The notes beneath the pieces were generated by a model. The model was not told the origin of the DNA, ran no database searches, and saw only the letters and a list, made by a program, of their open reading frames with translations. This document shows, in pieces, positions 24,124 through 34,579 of a DNA stretch of 64,000 nt; within the stretch, counting starts at the first letter, position 1, and each line of letters begins with the position of its first letter. Source of the DNA: Strigamia acuminata (Eukaryota > Arthropoda > Chilopoda > Geophilomorpha > Linotaeniidae); the NCBI GenBank assembly GCA_949358305.1, contig OX442314.1, forward strand, positions 10,967,060 through 11,031,059. Reading direction: 5' to 3'. Made by a program: the position numbers and the translations under genes.

Positions 24124-24525
24124 ATGCAAATAATTTTGATGCTCGAAAACAAAATGGCTAACCTAGATACAATTATAAAATGTAAATATTAAGATTTTTT
24201 TTTTCAAAAAATAAATAAAATTATTTTAAACATCAAATTTTGTACTTTATCCAATTTATTTCCAAACATTCCGACACAGCAAGCAATCTCCGTAATATAT
24301 ACTGTAGTTTAATACTTTACGCCTAGATGTCGCGCCCTTACGGATCACACGTTGGACATGTCACTTTTATTAAATTTAATGTTACATTAAACCATACAAC
24401 AATACAATTCTAGACATTGAATGGTCACTTGCAATTTATAAAACAAATGCTAAAATTTATACAGAGTATTGTAAATTGTAGCACAATTTTAACGGAAACA
24501 AATGTATATTTTTAAACCAGATAAT

Positions 24526-24595
24526 CAGGGGCGGATCTAGCTTTTCGGGGGCCCGGGGCTCAAGCCCCGATAGCCCGGTGCTAGGTCCGCCACTG
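24526..24595. mobile_element. 70-bp hAT-type MITE
   Basis: Ends CAGGGGCGGATCTAG and CTAGGTCCGCCACTG are inverted repeats of each other with two mismatches. The element is flanked by a perfect 8-bp duplication, cagataat, at 24,518-24,525 and 24,596-24,603. An 8-bp duplication and CAG...CTG ends are hAT hallmarks. The core is GC-rich. It overlaps the 3' end of the neighbouring (-) strand gene and provides its stop codon. Confidence 0.9.
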
Positions 24596-26689
24596 CAGAT
24601 AATAAGTTTCCATTATATCTATTACATCTTCTTCGCTATAACCGGTCGACATCAACAGCGTCTTGCGTTGAGTTGGGTTTGGAACAACACATGGACCTGG
24701 ATCCACCAAGGAAATAAGCAAATAGCTTCTGATGCAATAATTGACGTCTTGTGGATTGACGAAGCAAAAATTTAAAAAATTGTCCGCCATCGACTGATTG
24801 CTCCACAGGTCAAACTGAGTGTAACATCTGAGAGAAAGACACCGGCAGAATTCTTTGAAAATTGCCATCTCGTTCTCTGGTAAAATATCTCTTTCAGTAA
24901 CATCTTCTAAAAAATCCTCGTCTAGCTTTCCAGCTTCACTAGCATCGATAATTTCCGACATTTTATAAAAACTATTCAAAACCGGTATAACTCTGTCCGG
25001 TAAACTAGCATCGTCCAACCAAGCCATCTTCTCCAAGTCTTGTTGGATATACGACGATAATAAATCCAAATCTATGTCGGATGCAGCGAAAAAGCTAAAT
25101 TCTTCGGCTGCAACTTCGCCAAGCCAAACTTGAAACCGGTCGATCTCCTGGAAGCGACCGGTGAAGTAGTTAATGAGAACCGATTTTTTAATCTTGCTCC
25201 TGTCATTTGCGTTTGAAAAAGTAAAGTTCAAAAATCTGTCGAGGTTTGCCCATTTTTTCTCTCCAGCAATTGAGTCATAGAGGAACCTGAAACTGATCTT
25301 TTCCGCAAAGTAGGAACAATGCATCCTAAAGGTGCTCATTTCTTCCTTCGTCGTTATATATTTTCTCGCAATCAACTCCAGGAAATCCCATTGGAAATGG
25401 CAGTCTGCATATTCGCTCGAAGGGAGCCCCACAACATATCTGGATAAAATTCTTCTTCTGCTTTTGATACTCGCACCGCTCAGCAATAAGTCGACGTTAT
25501 CGACATCTTGCGCCAGGCACAGCGTTTGGAACACGTACGAATATTTATGTCCGTAGTGGAATTTCCTCAGTTCGGCAGGAGCGTTGAACCAGAAACGAAC
25601 CAATAATTCCCTCACGCTGAACATCTTTTCCTCACGGTCGTACGAAATATTTTCAATAGACTTCCGGATCATGCCGTAAAAGTCATCACCGGTCGCGAAG
25701 AGATCTAGAATGCGGCTACACGTGGGCTTGAACGAGTCAACGTGCATAAAATATTTCAGCAAAGGTACCAAAGGTTTCAATCCGTAATCAGAAGACAAAA
25801 CGGTCGATATTTGTTGCTGGTTCATTTCCCCAAGTAGAAAGTTGGTGATTCCAGTCTCGAAAGTGCAGAAACAATCGTCGCTGTGGTTGTCAATGTTGTT
25901 GTGGTCAATCAAGTCCCTCAACTTGCTTTTTTTTTGGACCAGCAACGTGACGAGCTCATTTCTGTCATGCGGTGTCATGAGTGACCAAAAGTACTCTACT
26001 GCAGATTGGTTTTTGTAGTCTATGGACAGGAAGAACATTTCTAATTTCTTGTCGAAAGTGATCTCCGGAGAGTCATTTCTAATCACATTTTTCCAATATT
26101 CATACATAATCTTTTTCAAGACTGATTCCTTTCGTTCGTCAAACCATCCTTTCAAAATGGTGGTGTTTAAAATCTTTTTCAAGAATGATTCCCTTCGTTC
26201 GTCAAACGTTTCTTTCAAAATGGTGGCGTTTTCGGTCCAAATGTTCTCGGCGACATCGGCGATGCAAAACACGAGGGCGATGTCGAATCTGAATTGGATC
26301 GGCCAGTGTTGTAATTGGGAAAGCATTCGTGCCGTTTTGTTCACGTCTAATTGTCCGTGTACCGTCCATTGCGTGCATTGGATCGTTGAGTTGACGGATT
26401 TTACGTCGAGGAAGTAGAAAACTTGGGTAACTAAGAATTTCAGCAAATCCCACAACTGGTTTCCGACCTTGTAAACCAATGATCTCAGCGTTTCTTTTAG
26501 CTGGTTCGGAATGCCTAACGTCTTCACTATGTCACAAATTGCTTCTCTTGTGTCGAACCATTGTTTCTGTTGACTTTTAGTGATTTCTTTGAATTTTTTT
26601 TCAGTCATGAATTTATATTTCCATATTACAACCGAAGTTTTTGCTAGAGAAATATGTTTCAGACTCGGTAAGTCTAAAATGGTGCTCAT
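24581..26689 (-). CDS. Unrecognised intronless ~700-residue protein, array copy A
   Basis: A single uninterrupted frame of 702 residues beginning at the ATG of MSTILDLPSLKHIS. The frame stays open 10 codons further upstream but only to a TTG, and the Met chosen is shared by all four relatives. No signal peptide or membrane segment is evident. The sequence looks mainly alpha-helical, with spaced motifs such as RFDIALVFCIAD, VEYFWSLMTPHDRNEL and paired Leu/Trp positions, like a helical-repeat protein. The last residues after Glu-Thr-Tyr differ from copy B because a 70-bp hAT MITE inserted there. I do not recognise the family. The W...RF.IA...C pattern reminds me of expanded uncharacterised families in other arthropods, but this is from memory and weak. 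Confidence 0.7.
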   Translation of the reverse strand: MSTILDLPSLKHISLAKTSVVIWKYKFMTEKKFKEITKSQQKQWFDTREAICDIVKTLGIPNQLKETLRSLVYKVGNQLWDLLKFLVTQVFYFLDVKSVNSTIQCTQWTVHGQLDVNKTARMLSQLQHWPIQFRFDIALVFCIADVAENIWTENATILKETFDERRESFLKKILNTTILKGWFDERKESVLKKIMYEYWKNVIRNDSPEITFDKKLEMFFLSIDYKNQSAVEYFWSLMTPHDRNELVTLLVQKKSKLRDLIDHNNIDNHSDDCFCTFETGITNFLLGEMNQQQISTVLSSDYGLKPLVPLLKYFMHVDSFKPTCSRILDLFATGDDFYGMIRKSIENISYDREEKMFSVRELLVRFWFNAPAELRKFHYGHKYSYVFQTLCLAQDVDNVDLLLSGASIKSRRRILSRYVVGLPSSEYADCHFQWDFLELIARKYITTKEEMSTFRMHCSYFAEKISFRFLYDSIAGEKKWANLDRFLNFTFSNANDRSKIKKSVLINYFTGRFQEIDRFQVWLGEVAAEEFSFFAASDIDLDLLSSYIQQDLEKMAWLDDASLPDRVIPVLNSFYKMSEIIDASEAGKLDEDFLEDVTERDILPENEMAIFKEFCRCLSLRCYTQFDLWSNQSMADNFLNFCFVNPQDVNYCIRSYLLISLVDPGPCVVPNPTQRKTLLMSTGYSEEDVIDIMETYYLQWRT

Positions 26690-29610
26690 ATTTGGAATTC
26701 CAACAGATTTGTAGTTCAAATCTCAATAGATATATTCATTATTACTCGGTACTTAAAACGTCTCTATTGTACTGTATATTTAAAACCATTGCAAAATAAC
26801 ATTATACCATTGTTAATTTGTAGTTTTCTTATTGTGGGTGGAGCCAAACTGCATTACGAGATAATTTTCCAACGGAAATGGATTTTTCAGTCAACAAGTT
26901 TTGTCATTGCCACATAGACAGCATTTAGAATGTTGGACATGTCACTTTTATTAAATTTAATGTTACATTGACCATATAACAATAAAATACTGTACAGTGA
27001 ATAGTGGCCGACTTGCAATTTATAAAACAAATGCTAAAAATCATACAGAGTATTGTAAATTGTAGCACAATTTTAACAGAAATAAATGTATATTTTTTAA
27101 CGCACATAAGTTTCCATTATATCTATTACATCTTCTTCGCTATAACCGGTCGACATCAACAGCGTCTTGCGTTGAGTTGGGTTTGGAACAACACATGGAC
27201 CTGGATCCACCAAGGAAATAAGCAAATAGCTTCTGATGCAATAATTGACGTCTTGTGGATTGACGAAGCAAAAATTTAAAAAATTGTCCGCCATCGACTG
27301 ATTGCTCCACAGGTCAAACTGAGTGTAACATCTGAGAGAAAGACACCGGCAGAATTCTTTGAAAATTGCCATCTCGTTCTCTGGTAAAATATCTCTTTCA
27401 GTAACATCTTCTAAAAAATCCTCGTCTAGCTTTCCAGCTTCACTAGCATCGATAATTTCCGACATTTTATAAAAACTATTCAAAACCGGTATAACTCTGT
27501 CCGGTAAACTAGCATCGTCCAACCAAGCCATCTTCTCCAAGTCTTGTTGGATATACGACGATAATAAATCCAAATCTATGTCGGATGCAGCGAAAAAGCT
27601 AAATTCTTCGGCTGCAACTTCGCCAAGCCAAACTTGAAACCGGTCGATCTCCTGGAAGCGACCGGTGAAGTAGTTAATGAGAACCGATTTTTTAATCTTG
27701 CTCCTGTCATTTGCGTTTGAAAAAGTAAAGTTCAAAAATCTGTCGAGGTTTGCCCATTTTTTCTCTCCAGCAATTGAGTCATAGAGGAACCTGAAACTGA
27801 TCTTTTCCGCAAAGTAGGAACAATGCATCCTAAAGGTGCTCATTTCTTCCTTCGTCGTTATATATTTTCTCGCAATCAACTCCAGGAAATCCCATTGGAA
27901 ATGGCAGTCTGCATATTCGCTCGAAGGGAGCCCCACAACATATCTGGATAAAATTCTTCTTCTGCTTTTGATACTCGCACCGCTCAGCAATAAGTCGACG
28001 TTATCGACATCTTGCGCCAGGCACAGCGTTTGGAACACGTACGAATATTTATGTCCGTAGTGGAATTTCCTCAGTTCGGCAGGAGCGTTGAACCAGAAAC
28101 GAACCAATAATTCCCTCACGCTGAACATCTTTTCCTCACGGTCGTACGAAATATTTTCAATAGACTTCCGGATCATGCCGTAAAAGTCATCACCGGTCGC
28201 GAAGAGATCTAGAATGCGGCTACACGTGGGCTTGAACGAGTCAACGTGCATAAAATATTTCAGCAAAGGTACCAAAGGTTTCAATCCGTAATCAGAAGAC
28301 AAAACGGTCGATATTTGTTGCTGGTTCATTTCCCCAAGTAGAAAGTTGGTGATTCCAGTCTCGAAAGTGCAGAAACAATCGTCGCTGTGGTTGTCAATGT
28401 TGTTGTGGTCAATCAAGTCCCTCAACTTGCTTTTTTTTTGGACCAGCAACGTGACGAGCTCATTTCTGTCATGCGGTGTCATGAGTGACCAAAAGTACTC
28501 TACTGCAGATTGGTTTTTGTAGTCTATGGACAGGAAGAACATTTCTAATTTCTTGTCGAAAGTGATCTCCGGAGAGTCATTTCTAATCACATTTTTCCAA
28601 TATTCATACATAATCTTTTTCAAGACTGATTCCTTTCGTTCGTCAAACCATCCTTTCAAAATGGTGGTGTTTAAAATCTTTTTCAAGAATGATTCCCTTC
28701 GTTCGTCAAACGTTTCTTTCAAAATGGTGGCGTTTTCGGTCCAAATGTTCTCGGCGACATCGGCGATGCAAAACACGAGGGCGATGTCGAATCTGAATTG
28801 GATCGGCCAGTGTTGTAATTGGGAAAGCATTCGTGCCGTTTTGTTCACGTCTAATTGTCCGTGTACCGTCCATTGCGTGCATTGGATCGTTGAGTTGACG
28901 GATTTTACGTCGAGGAAGTAGAAAACTTGGGTAACTAAGAATTTCAGCAAATCCCACAACTGGTTTCCGACCTTGTAAACCAATGATCTCAGCGTTTCTT
29001 TTAGCTGGTTCGGAATGCCTAACGTCTTCACTATGTCACAAATTGCTTCTCTTGTGTCGAACCATTGTTTCTGTTGACTTTTAGTGATTTCTTTGAATTT
29101 TTTTTCAGTCATGAATTTATATTTCCATATTACAACCGAAGTTTTTGCTAGAGAAATATGTTTCAGACTCGGTAAGTCTAAAATGGTGCTCATATTTGGA
29201 ATTCCAACAGATTTGTAGTTCAAATCTCAATAGATATATTCATTATTACTCGGTACTTAAAACGTCTCTATTGTACTGTATATTTAAAACCATTGCAAAA
29301 TAACATTATACCATTGTTAATTTGTAGTTTTCTTATTGTGGGTGGAGCCAAACTGCATTACGAGATAATTTTCCAACGGAAATGGATTTTTCAGTCAACA
29401 AGTTTTGTCATTGCCACATAGACAGCATTTAGAATGTTGGACATGTCACTTTTATTAAATTTAATGTTACATTGACCATATAACAATAAAATACTGTACA
29501 GTGAATAGTGGCCGACTTGCAATTTATAAAACAAATGCTAAAAATCATACAGAGTATTGTAAATTGTAGCACAATTTTAACAGAAATAAATGTATATTTT
29601 TTAACGCACA
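24603..29610. repeat. 2,504-bp perfect-looking tandem duplication (two units)
   Basis: Unit 1 is about 24,603-27,106 and unit 2 about 27,107-29,610. Each contains one whole gene of the array plus about 400 bp of 5' flank. I found no difference between the units in coding or flanking sequence by eye. The junctions fall within the last codons of the genes, as expected for unequal crossing-over between paralogue 3' ends. Confidence 0.85.
27097..29193 (-). CDS. Unrecognised intronless ~700-residue protein, array copy B
   Basis: Single-exon frame of 698 residues, identical to copy A until the last few codons, where it ends Glu-Thr-Tyr-Val-Arg like copy C. Like A it has an internal duplication of about 20 residues (ATILKETFDERRESFLKKIL then TTILKGWFDERKESVLKKIM, encoded near 28,630-28,735) that copy C has only once. 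Start chosen at the conserved MSTILDLPS. The complete identity with A implies a very recent duplication, recent gene conversion or an assembly duplication. Function unknown. Confidence 0.7.
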   Translation of the reverse strand: MSTILDLPSLKHISLAKTSVVIWKYKFMTEKKFKEITKSQQKQWFDTREAICDIVKTLGIPNQLKETLRSLVYKVGNQLWDLLKFLVTQVFYFLDVKSVNSTIQCTQWTVHGQLDVNKTARMLSQLQHWPIQFRFDIALVFCIADVAENIWTENATILKETFDERRESFLKKILNTTILKGWFDERKESVLKKIMYEYWKNVIRNDSPEITFDKKLEMFFLSIDYKNQSAVEYFWSLMTPHDRNELVTLLVQKKSKLRDLIDHNNIDNHSDDCFCTFETGITNFLLGEMNQQQISTVLSSDYGLKPLVPLLKYFMHVDSFKPTCSRILDLFATGDDFYGMIRKSIENISYDREEKMFSVRELLVRFWFNAPAELRKFHYGHKYSYVFQTLCLAQDVDNVDLLLSGASIKSRRRILSRYVVGLPSSEYADCHFQWDFLELIARKYITTKEEMSTFRMHCSYFAEKISFRFLYDSIAGEKKWANLDRFLNFTFSNANDRSKIKKSVLINYFTGRFQEIDRFQVWLGEVAAEEFSFFAASDIDLDLLSSYIQQDLEKMAWLDDASLPDRVIPVLNSFYKMSEIIDASEAGKLDEDFLEDVTERDILPENEMAIFKEFCRCLSLRCYTQFDLWSNQSMADNFLNFCFVNPQDVNYCIRSYLLISLVDPGPCVVPNPTQRKTLLMSTGYSEEDVIDIMETYVR

Positions 29611-31640
29611 TAAGTTTCCATTATATCTATTACATCTTCTTCACTATAACCGGTCGACATCAACAGCGTCTTGAGTTGAGTATGGTTTGGAACAGCAGCT
29701 GGACCGCAATCCGACATGGAAGTAAACAAATAGCTTCTCATGAAATGATTGACGTCTTGTGGATTGGCGAAACAAAAATTTAAAAAATCTTCCGACATAG
29801 ACCGATTGCTCCACAGGCCAGACTGCGTGTAACATCTGAGAGCGAGACAACGGCAGAATTCTGTGAAAATTGCCATCTCGTTCTCCGGTAAAACATTTCT
29901 TCGAGTAATATCTTCTAAAAAAAATTTGTCAAGCTTTCCAGCTTCACGAGCATCGATAATTTCCGATATTTTATAAAAACTATTCAACACCGGTATTACT
30001 CCGTCCGGTAAACTCGCGTCTTCCAACCACGCAATCTTCTCCAAGTCCTGCTGGATATACGACGATAATGCCGCCAAACTCGCTCTTAAATCGGATGCAG
30101 CGACATCGCTAATTCCTTGGGTTGCAGCTTCGCCGAGCCAAACGTGAAACCTGTTGATCACCTGGAAGCGACCGACGAAGTAGTTAATGAGAACCGATTT
30201 TTTAACCTTGCTCCTGTCATTTGCATTTGAAAAAGAAAAGCTCAATAATCTGTCGAGATTTGTCCACTTTTTCTCTCCAAACGTGTCATCGAGGAACCTG
30301 AAACTGGTGTTTTCCGCAAGGTAGGAGCAATGCATCTTAAACGTGCTCATTTCTTCCTTCGTCGTTATGTATTTTCTCGCAATCAACTCCAGAAAATCCC
30401 ATTGGAAATGGCGGTCCGCATATTCGCTAAAAGGGATCCCCAGAACGTATCTGGACAAAATTCTTCTCCTGCTTTTGATACTCGCATCGCTCAGCAATAA
30501 GTCGACGTTATCGAGATCTTGCGCCAAGCACAGCGTTTGGAACACGTGCGAATATTTATGTCCGTAATGACATTTCCTCATTTCGGCAGGAGCGTTTAAC
30601 CAGAAACGAACCAATAACTCCCTGACGCTGAACGTTTTTTCCTCACGGTCGTACGAAATATTTTCAATAGACTTCCGGATCATGCCGTAGAAGTCGTCAC
30701 CGGTCGCGAAGACATCCAAAATGCGGCTACACGTGGGCTTGAACGAGTCAAAGTGCATAAACGTTTTCAGCAAAGGTAACAAAGGTTTCAGTCCGTAGTC
30801 GGAAGACAAAACGGTCGATATTTGTTGCTGGTCCATTTCCCCAAGTAGAAAGATGGTGATTCCAGTCTCGAAAGTGCAGAAACAATCGTCGCTGTGGTTG
30901 CGAATGTTAGGGTGTTCAATCAAGTCCCTCAACTTGCTTTTCTTTTGGACCAGCAACTCGACGAGCTCATTTCTGTCGTGCGGTGTCATGAGTGACCAAA
31001 AGTATTCCACTGCAGATTGGTTTTGGTAGTCTATGGACAGGAAGAACATTTCTACTTTCTTGTCGAAAGTGATCGTCGAAAAGTCATTTATAATCGTCAT
31101 CTCTTTCCAATATTCATACATGATGTTTCCCAAGATCGTTTCCTTTCGTTCGTCAAACCTTTCTTTCAAAATGGTGGCGTTTTCGGTCCAGATATTCTCG
31201 GCGACATCTGCGATGCAAAACACGACGGCGATGTCGAATCTGGATTGGATCGGCCAGTTTTGTAATTGGGAAAGCATTCGTGCCGTTTTGTTCACGTCTA
31301 ATTGTCCGTGTACTGTCCATTGCGTGCATTGGATCGTGGAGTTGACGAATTTTACGTCGAGGAAGTAGAAAACTTGAGTGACTAAGAATTTCAGCAAATC
31401 CCACAACTGGTTTCCGACGTTGTAAACCAATGGTCTCAGCATTTCTTTGAGCTGCTTCGGAATGATTAGCGCCTTCACTTGGTCACAGATTGCTTCTCTT
31501 GTGTCGAACCATTGTTTCTGTCGACATTTAGTGATTTTTTTGAACTTTTTTTGAGTCATGAATTTATATTTCCATATTACAACCGAAGTTTTTGCTAGTG
31601 AAATATGTTTTAGACTCGGTAAGTCTAAAATGGACTTCAT
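29601..31640 (-). CDS. Unrecognised intronless ~680-residue protein, array copy C
   Basis: Single-exon frame of 679 residues starting MKSILDLPSLKHIS. It is closely similar to A/B along its whole length, with many conservative changes and one copy of the segment duplicated in A/B. The open frame has survived this divergence without stops or frameshifts, which argues that the protein is made. Its 3' flank is the same sequence as that of copy B. No known domain recognised; predicted helical and probably cytosolic or nuclear. Confidence 0.7.
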   Translation of the reverse strand: MKSILDLPSLKHISLAKTSVVIWKYKFMTQKKFKKITKCRQKQWFDTREAICDQVKALIIPKQLKEMLRPLVYNVGNQLWDLLKFLVTQVFYFLDVKFVNSTIQCTQWTVHGQLDVNKTARMLSQLQNWPIQSRFDIAVVFCIADVAENIWTENATILKERFDERKETILGNIMYEYWKEMTIINDFSTITFDKKVEMFFLSIDYQNQSAVEYFWSLMTPHDRNELVELLVQKKSKLRDLIEHPNIRNHSDDCFCTFETGITIFLLGEMDQQQISTVLSSDYGLKPLLPLLKTFMHFDSFKPTCSRILDVFATGDDFYGMIRKSIENISYDREEKTFSVRELLVRFWLNAPAEMRKCHYGHKYSHVFQTLCLAQDLDNVDLLLSDASIKSRRRILSRYVLGIPFSEYADRHFQWDFLELIARKYITTKEEMSTFKMHCSYLAENTSFRFLDDTFGEKKWTNLDRLLSFSFSNANDRSKVKKSVLINYFVGRFQVINRFHVWLGEAATQGISDVAASDLRASLAALSSYIQQDLEKIAWLEDASLPDGVIPVLNSFYKISEIIDAREAGKLDKFFLEDITRRNVLPENEMAIFTEFCRCLALRCYTQSGLWSNRSMSEDFLNFCFANPQDVNHFMRSYLFTSMSDCGPAAVPNHTQLKTLLMSTGYSEEDVIDIMETYVR

Positions 31641-32116
31641 GATTTGGAATTCCAACGGATTTGTTGCTTAACTGTCAACAGGAATATTCATTATATTACT
31701 TTACAATAATAATCTCGCTTGCGATATCGCGCAAAGAGGTTAATTGTTGAACTGTGTAAGCCGCCATCTTGGTAAAAACCCCTTATGCTGGAATGGAGGC
31801 TTGACTGCAACGTTCGAACAATACAAGCATTTGCTCTTCAATATTGTTTATCTGTCTGTGCATTTTATTTCTACCAATTAAGTCAAGTGAAATTTACTAT
31901 TAAAAATTAAAATATATAATATATAATACAATATATTATTATGCGCTTAGTGTCTCGTGGAATGCATTGAATGCAATTAAATATACACCATTTATATGTG
32001 GCCATTAAACGGAATTATATCTCAATATAATGCAACTATGGCAGTAATATCCGGTAAAGATCATCTTCCGCAATCCGTCAGCCAACTTGTTTCTTTTAAA
32101 ATAGCATCCGTTAAAA

Positions 32117-34420
32117 ATGAAATATCTAATCGTTTTGTTTTTTCTGGTTTGGTCATTCGTGGGTAAGTTATATTTTGCACAAGAATAATTAATTCATTAG
32201 TGAGCATTGACTTATTTTATTTTGATTAGCAATGACAGCTAATGCATCTAGGGCTCCACCAGTTAATATAGGGTTAGGGTGGGGTTTAGTGTGTTTTGTG
32301 TGTGGGGTTTTATTGTGGTGGGAATTGGAAAGGGTTTGGTGGTTAGGAGCGTTTTGAAGGTTTTAGGTGAAATTTGGACAAAAATTGGATTAGTTTTGAT
32401 TATTTAAAGAAGAAATTGACAAAAATTGAATATTTTAAGGAAAAAATTGACAAAAATTGAATTATTTAAAACAAAATTGACAAAAATTGAATTATTTAAG
32501 ACAAAATTGACAAAAATTGAATTATTTAAGAAAAAATTGACAAAAGTTGAATATTTTAAGGAAAAAATTGACAAAGGTTGAATTTTTTAAGGAAAAAATT
32601 GACAAAGGTTGAATTTTTTAAAAGAAAAATAGACAAAAGTTGAATTTTTTAAAGAAAAAATACGACAAAAAATGAATTCTTAAAACAAAAATGGTCGTTT
32701 TAGCTTTAAACCATTTTTAAAAATTGAATCCTTCCATAAAACATAAATTTTAATATTAAAATATATTTATGCGTTCATGATTTTAAGATAAAAATCGACT
32801 TTAACTTTGACCATTTCCCCACAATCCCTCAACACACAAACACCAACTTGAAAAAATGAAATTTCCTAAAACAATTTATTTCCCTCTAAAAACAAGATCA
32901 AAGACGCAGTAATTCAGGAAGAGTTCCTAGTGGAGGAAATGATGGCCATGTTCGCCTCAAATCCGGAACAATTCGACCAGTATGTGAAAGCAATTACGAA
33001 CACAATCTTTGAGAAGGTAAAAAATTGAAATTTAGAAGAATTGAAAAAAAAACATTTTTATTTTATTTTTCTTAAGTCTTTTATGGAGCCAAACCTGAGG
33101 TACAACCACACATTTTTGTGCAATTATCTCGCCCAAATTCTCATATCCCACACGTCGGATAAGATTTTTCGCCAACTTTTGCTGACGAAGTGTCAAGAAG
33201 AGTTGGACGAACAACGTATCACGTTTCAAGATATCACGTTCCAGGCGAATGGCAATTGGCAGCACGGACTCGTTTATTTTATACAAGAACTGTTCATTAA
33301 TTTAGAAGTTTTAAAAGTACACAAACAAAACTCTAGGCGCGTTCAAAGTTTCAGTTTTTATGCTTTTTAACCGTTTCCATAAACAGAATGGCATCAAAAA
33401 CAGCCAAAAACCATCACCAAAGACCGCAAAAACCAAAACCACGACGGGAGTGTTTTATGAATCGGTTTATGCCAGGATTTGGTTTTTACAACCAAATACA
33501 AAATGGCCACCTTAACGGATCAGGCTTTCAAGTGTCATAAACACTCCCAATGCTAAATTATGTTTGAATAAAAGGGCCACGACCACAATTCGTCAGTAAA
33601 ATTGATGAGAATCTGCTATTTAGTGTGGGAGCGAAAGGGTCGAGTCGAAACGTGTGGTTGATGCAGAAAACGGAAGTGCCCATGTACAATTTTATTCGCA
33701 TATAACGACCATAGGCGCCAGGTGGCGCTACAAAACGTGTGATTATGTCACGGATTTGGCATAAACCGAAATTTTGAACGCACCTTTTGTTTTGATTGAG
33801 AAATAAATACATTTTTTTATTTAATTTTTTTCAGTTTACCGGTGCAGTTTCAGAGGAAGAATTTCAATCGAAACCTGGTGATTATTTCGAGAAAGCATTA
33901 ACGGAATTTAAAGACTCGTCACATTTTTCAAACAACAGCCGGTAATTAATGCTTAAATACACCCAACTCTGTTTTCACACGACTTTGTTGTCTAGAAAAT
34001 ATATTACAACAATTTTCCACCTTTTAAATTTTTTTTTTAAAATTAATTTTAGATACACGTCTAAAGATGATTTTATTGGAGACTTTTGGTCTGTACGTTT
34101 TGTTTTATTCGCTCGTTTTATCGTTGTATTTAAATTTGTGTTAATGATGTTGAGTTTACAGGATGATCCTCTACTTTACGGACTTGGCGGTCAACCAATG
34201 TCCAGTGAAGAGACTCAGTTTCTGGAGAGTGATCAGTATTCGTCCGAAGCTGTAGACGATTTCTTGGATTATTCGGATTTCGAGTAATTTATACTTTAAT
34301 TTAATTTGGATTGGAATCAAATTGGATTTTGATCTCAGGCAAGCTGAGGATTGGTCAGATGGGGACAATCTAATGACAGATGAAATGGCGGCTGCGTTTG
34401 AAGAGTTTCTTGCTCAGTAA
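32117..34420 (+). CDS. PAIP1-like protein with shortened MIF4G domain and leader-like first exon
   Basis: Proposed exons: 32,117-32,162; 32,230-32,261; 32,897-33,016; 33,077-33,316; 33,835-33,941; 34,053-34,092; 34,162-34,283; 34,339-34,420 (262 residues, phases consistent). Exons 3-4 match the N-terminal half of the MIF4G domain of poly(A)-binding-protein-interacting protein 1: PNLRYNHTFLCNYL, then FRQLLLTKCQEELDE and FIQELFINLEVL. The last exons match the PAIP1 C-terminus, including a DDPLLYGLGGQP turn and an acidic PABP-binding end (TDEMAAAFEEFLAQ). The second half of MIF4G is missing. The first exon (MKYLIVLFFLVWSFV) reads as a signal peptide, odd for a translation factor. The first two exons are the least certain; the exon 2 donor (GTTAAT) is weak. 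PAIP1 normally links eIF4G/eIF4A with PABP in the cytosol. Confidence 0.6.
32375..32665. repeat. ~29-bp minisatellite
   Basis: About ten imperfect copies of 'aaaattgacaaaaattgaat' plus 'tatttaaga' in the second intron of the PAIP1-like gene. Confidence 0.8.
33336..33784. mobile_element. TA-associated MITE, copy 1
   Basis: 449-bp element with terminal inverted repeats GGCGCGTTCAAAGTTTCAG and, inverted, GGTGCGTTCAAAATTTCGG. It shares ends and interior with the element at 40,790-41,229 (opposite orientation) and with the decayed copy in the third DM4/12-like gene. It lies in an intron of the PAIP1-like gene and starts about 20 bp after the 5' splice site. No coding capacity. Confidence 0.8.
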
Positions 34421-34579
34421 AGCAACAACGGGACGATTTGGGAAAAATAATTAAACGGAGAAAAAGATATTTTAACTGTTGTGTTTGTCAAGATTGATTT
34501 TTTTTTTAAATAGAATATTTCTCCTCGTTAGTTAATTTCAATTTCTATGGATAATGGAGTCACGGAATTGGTAATAAAC

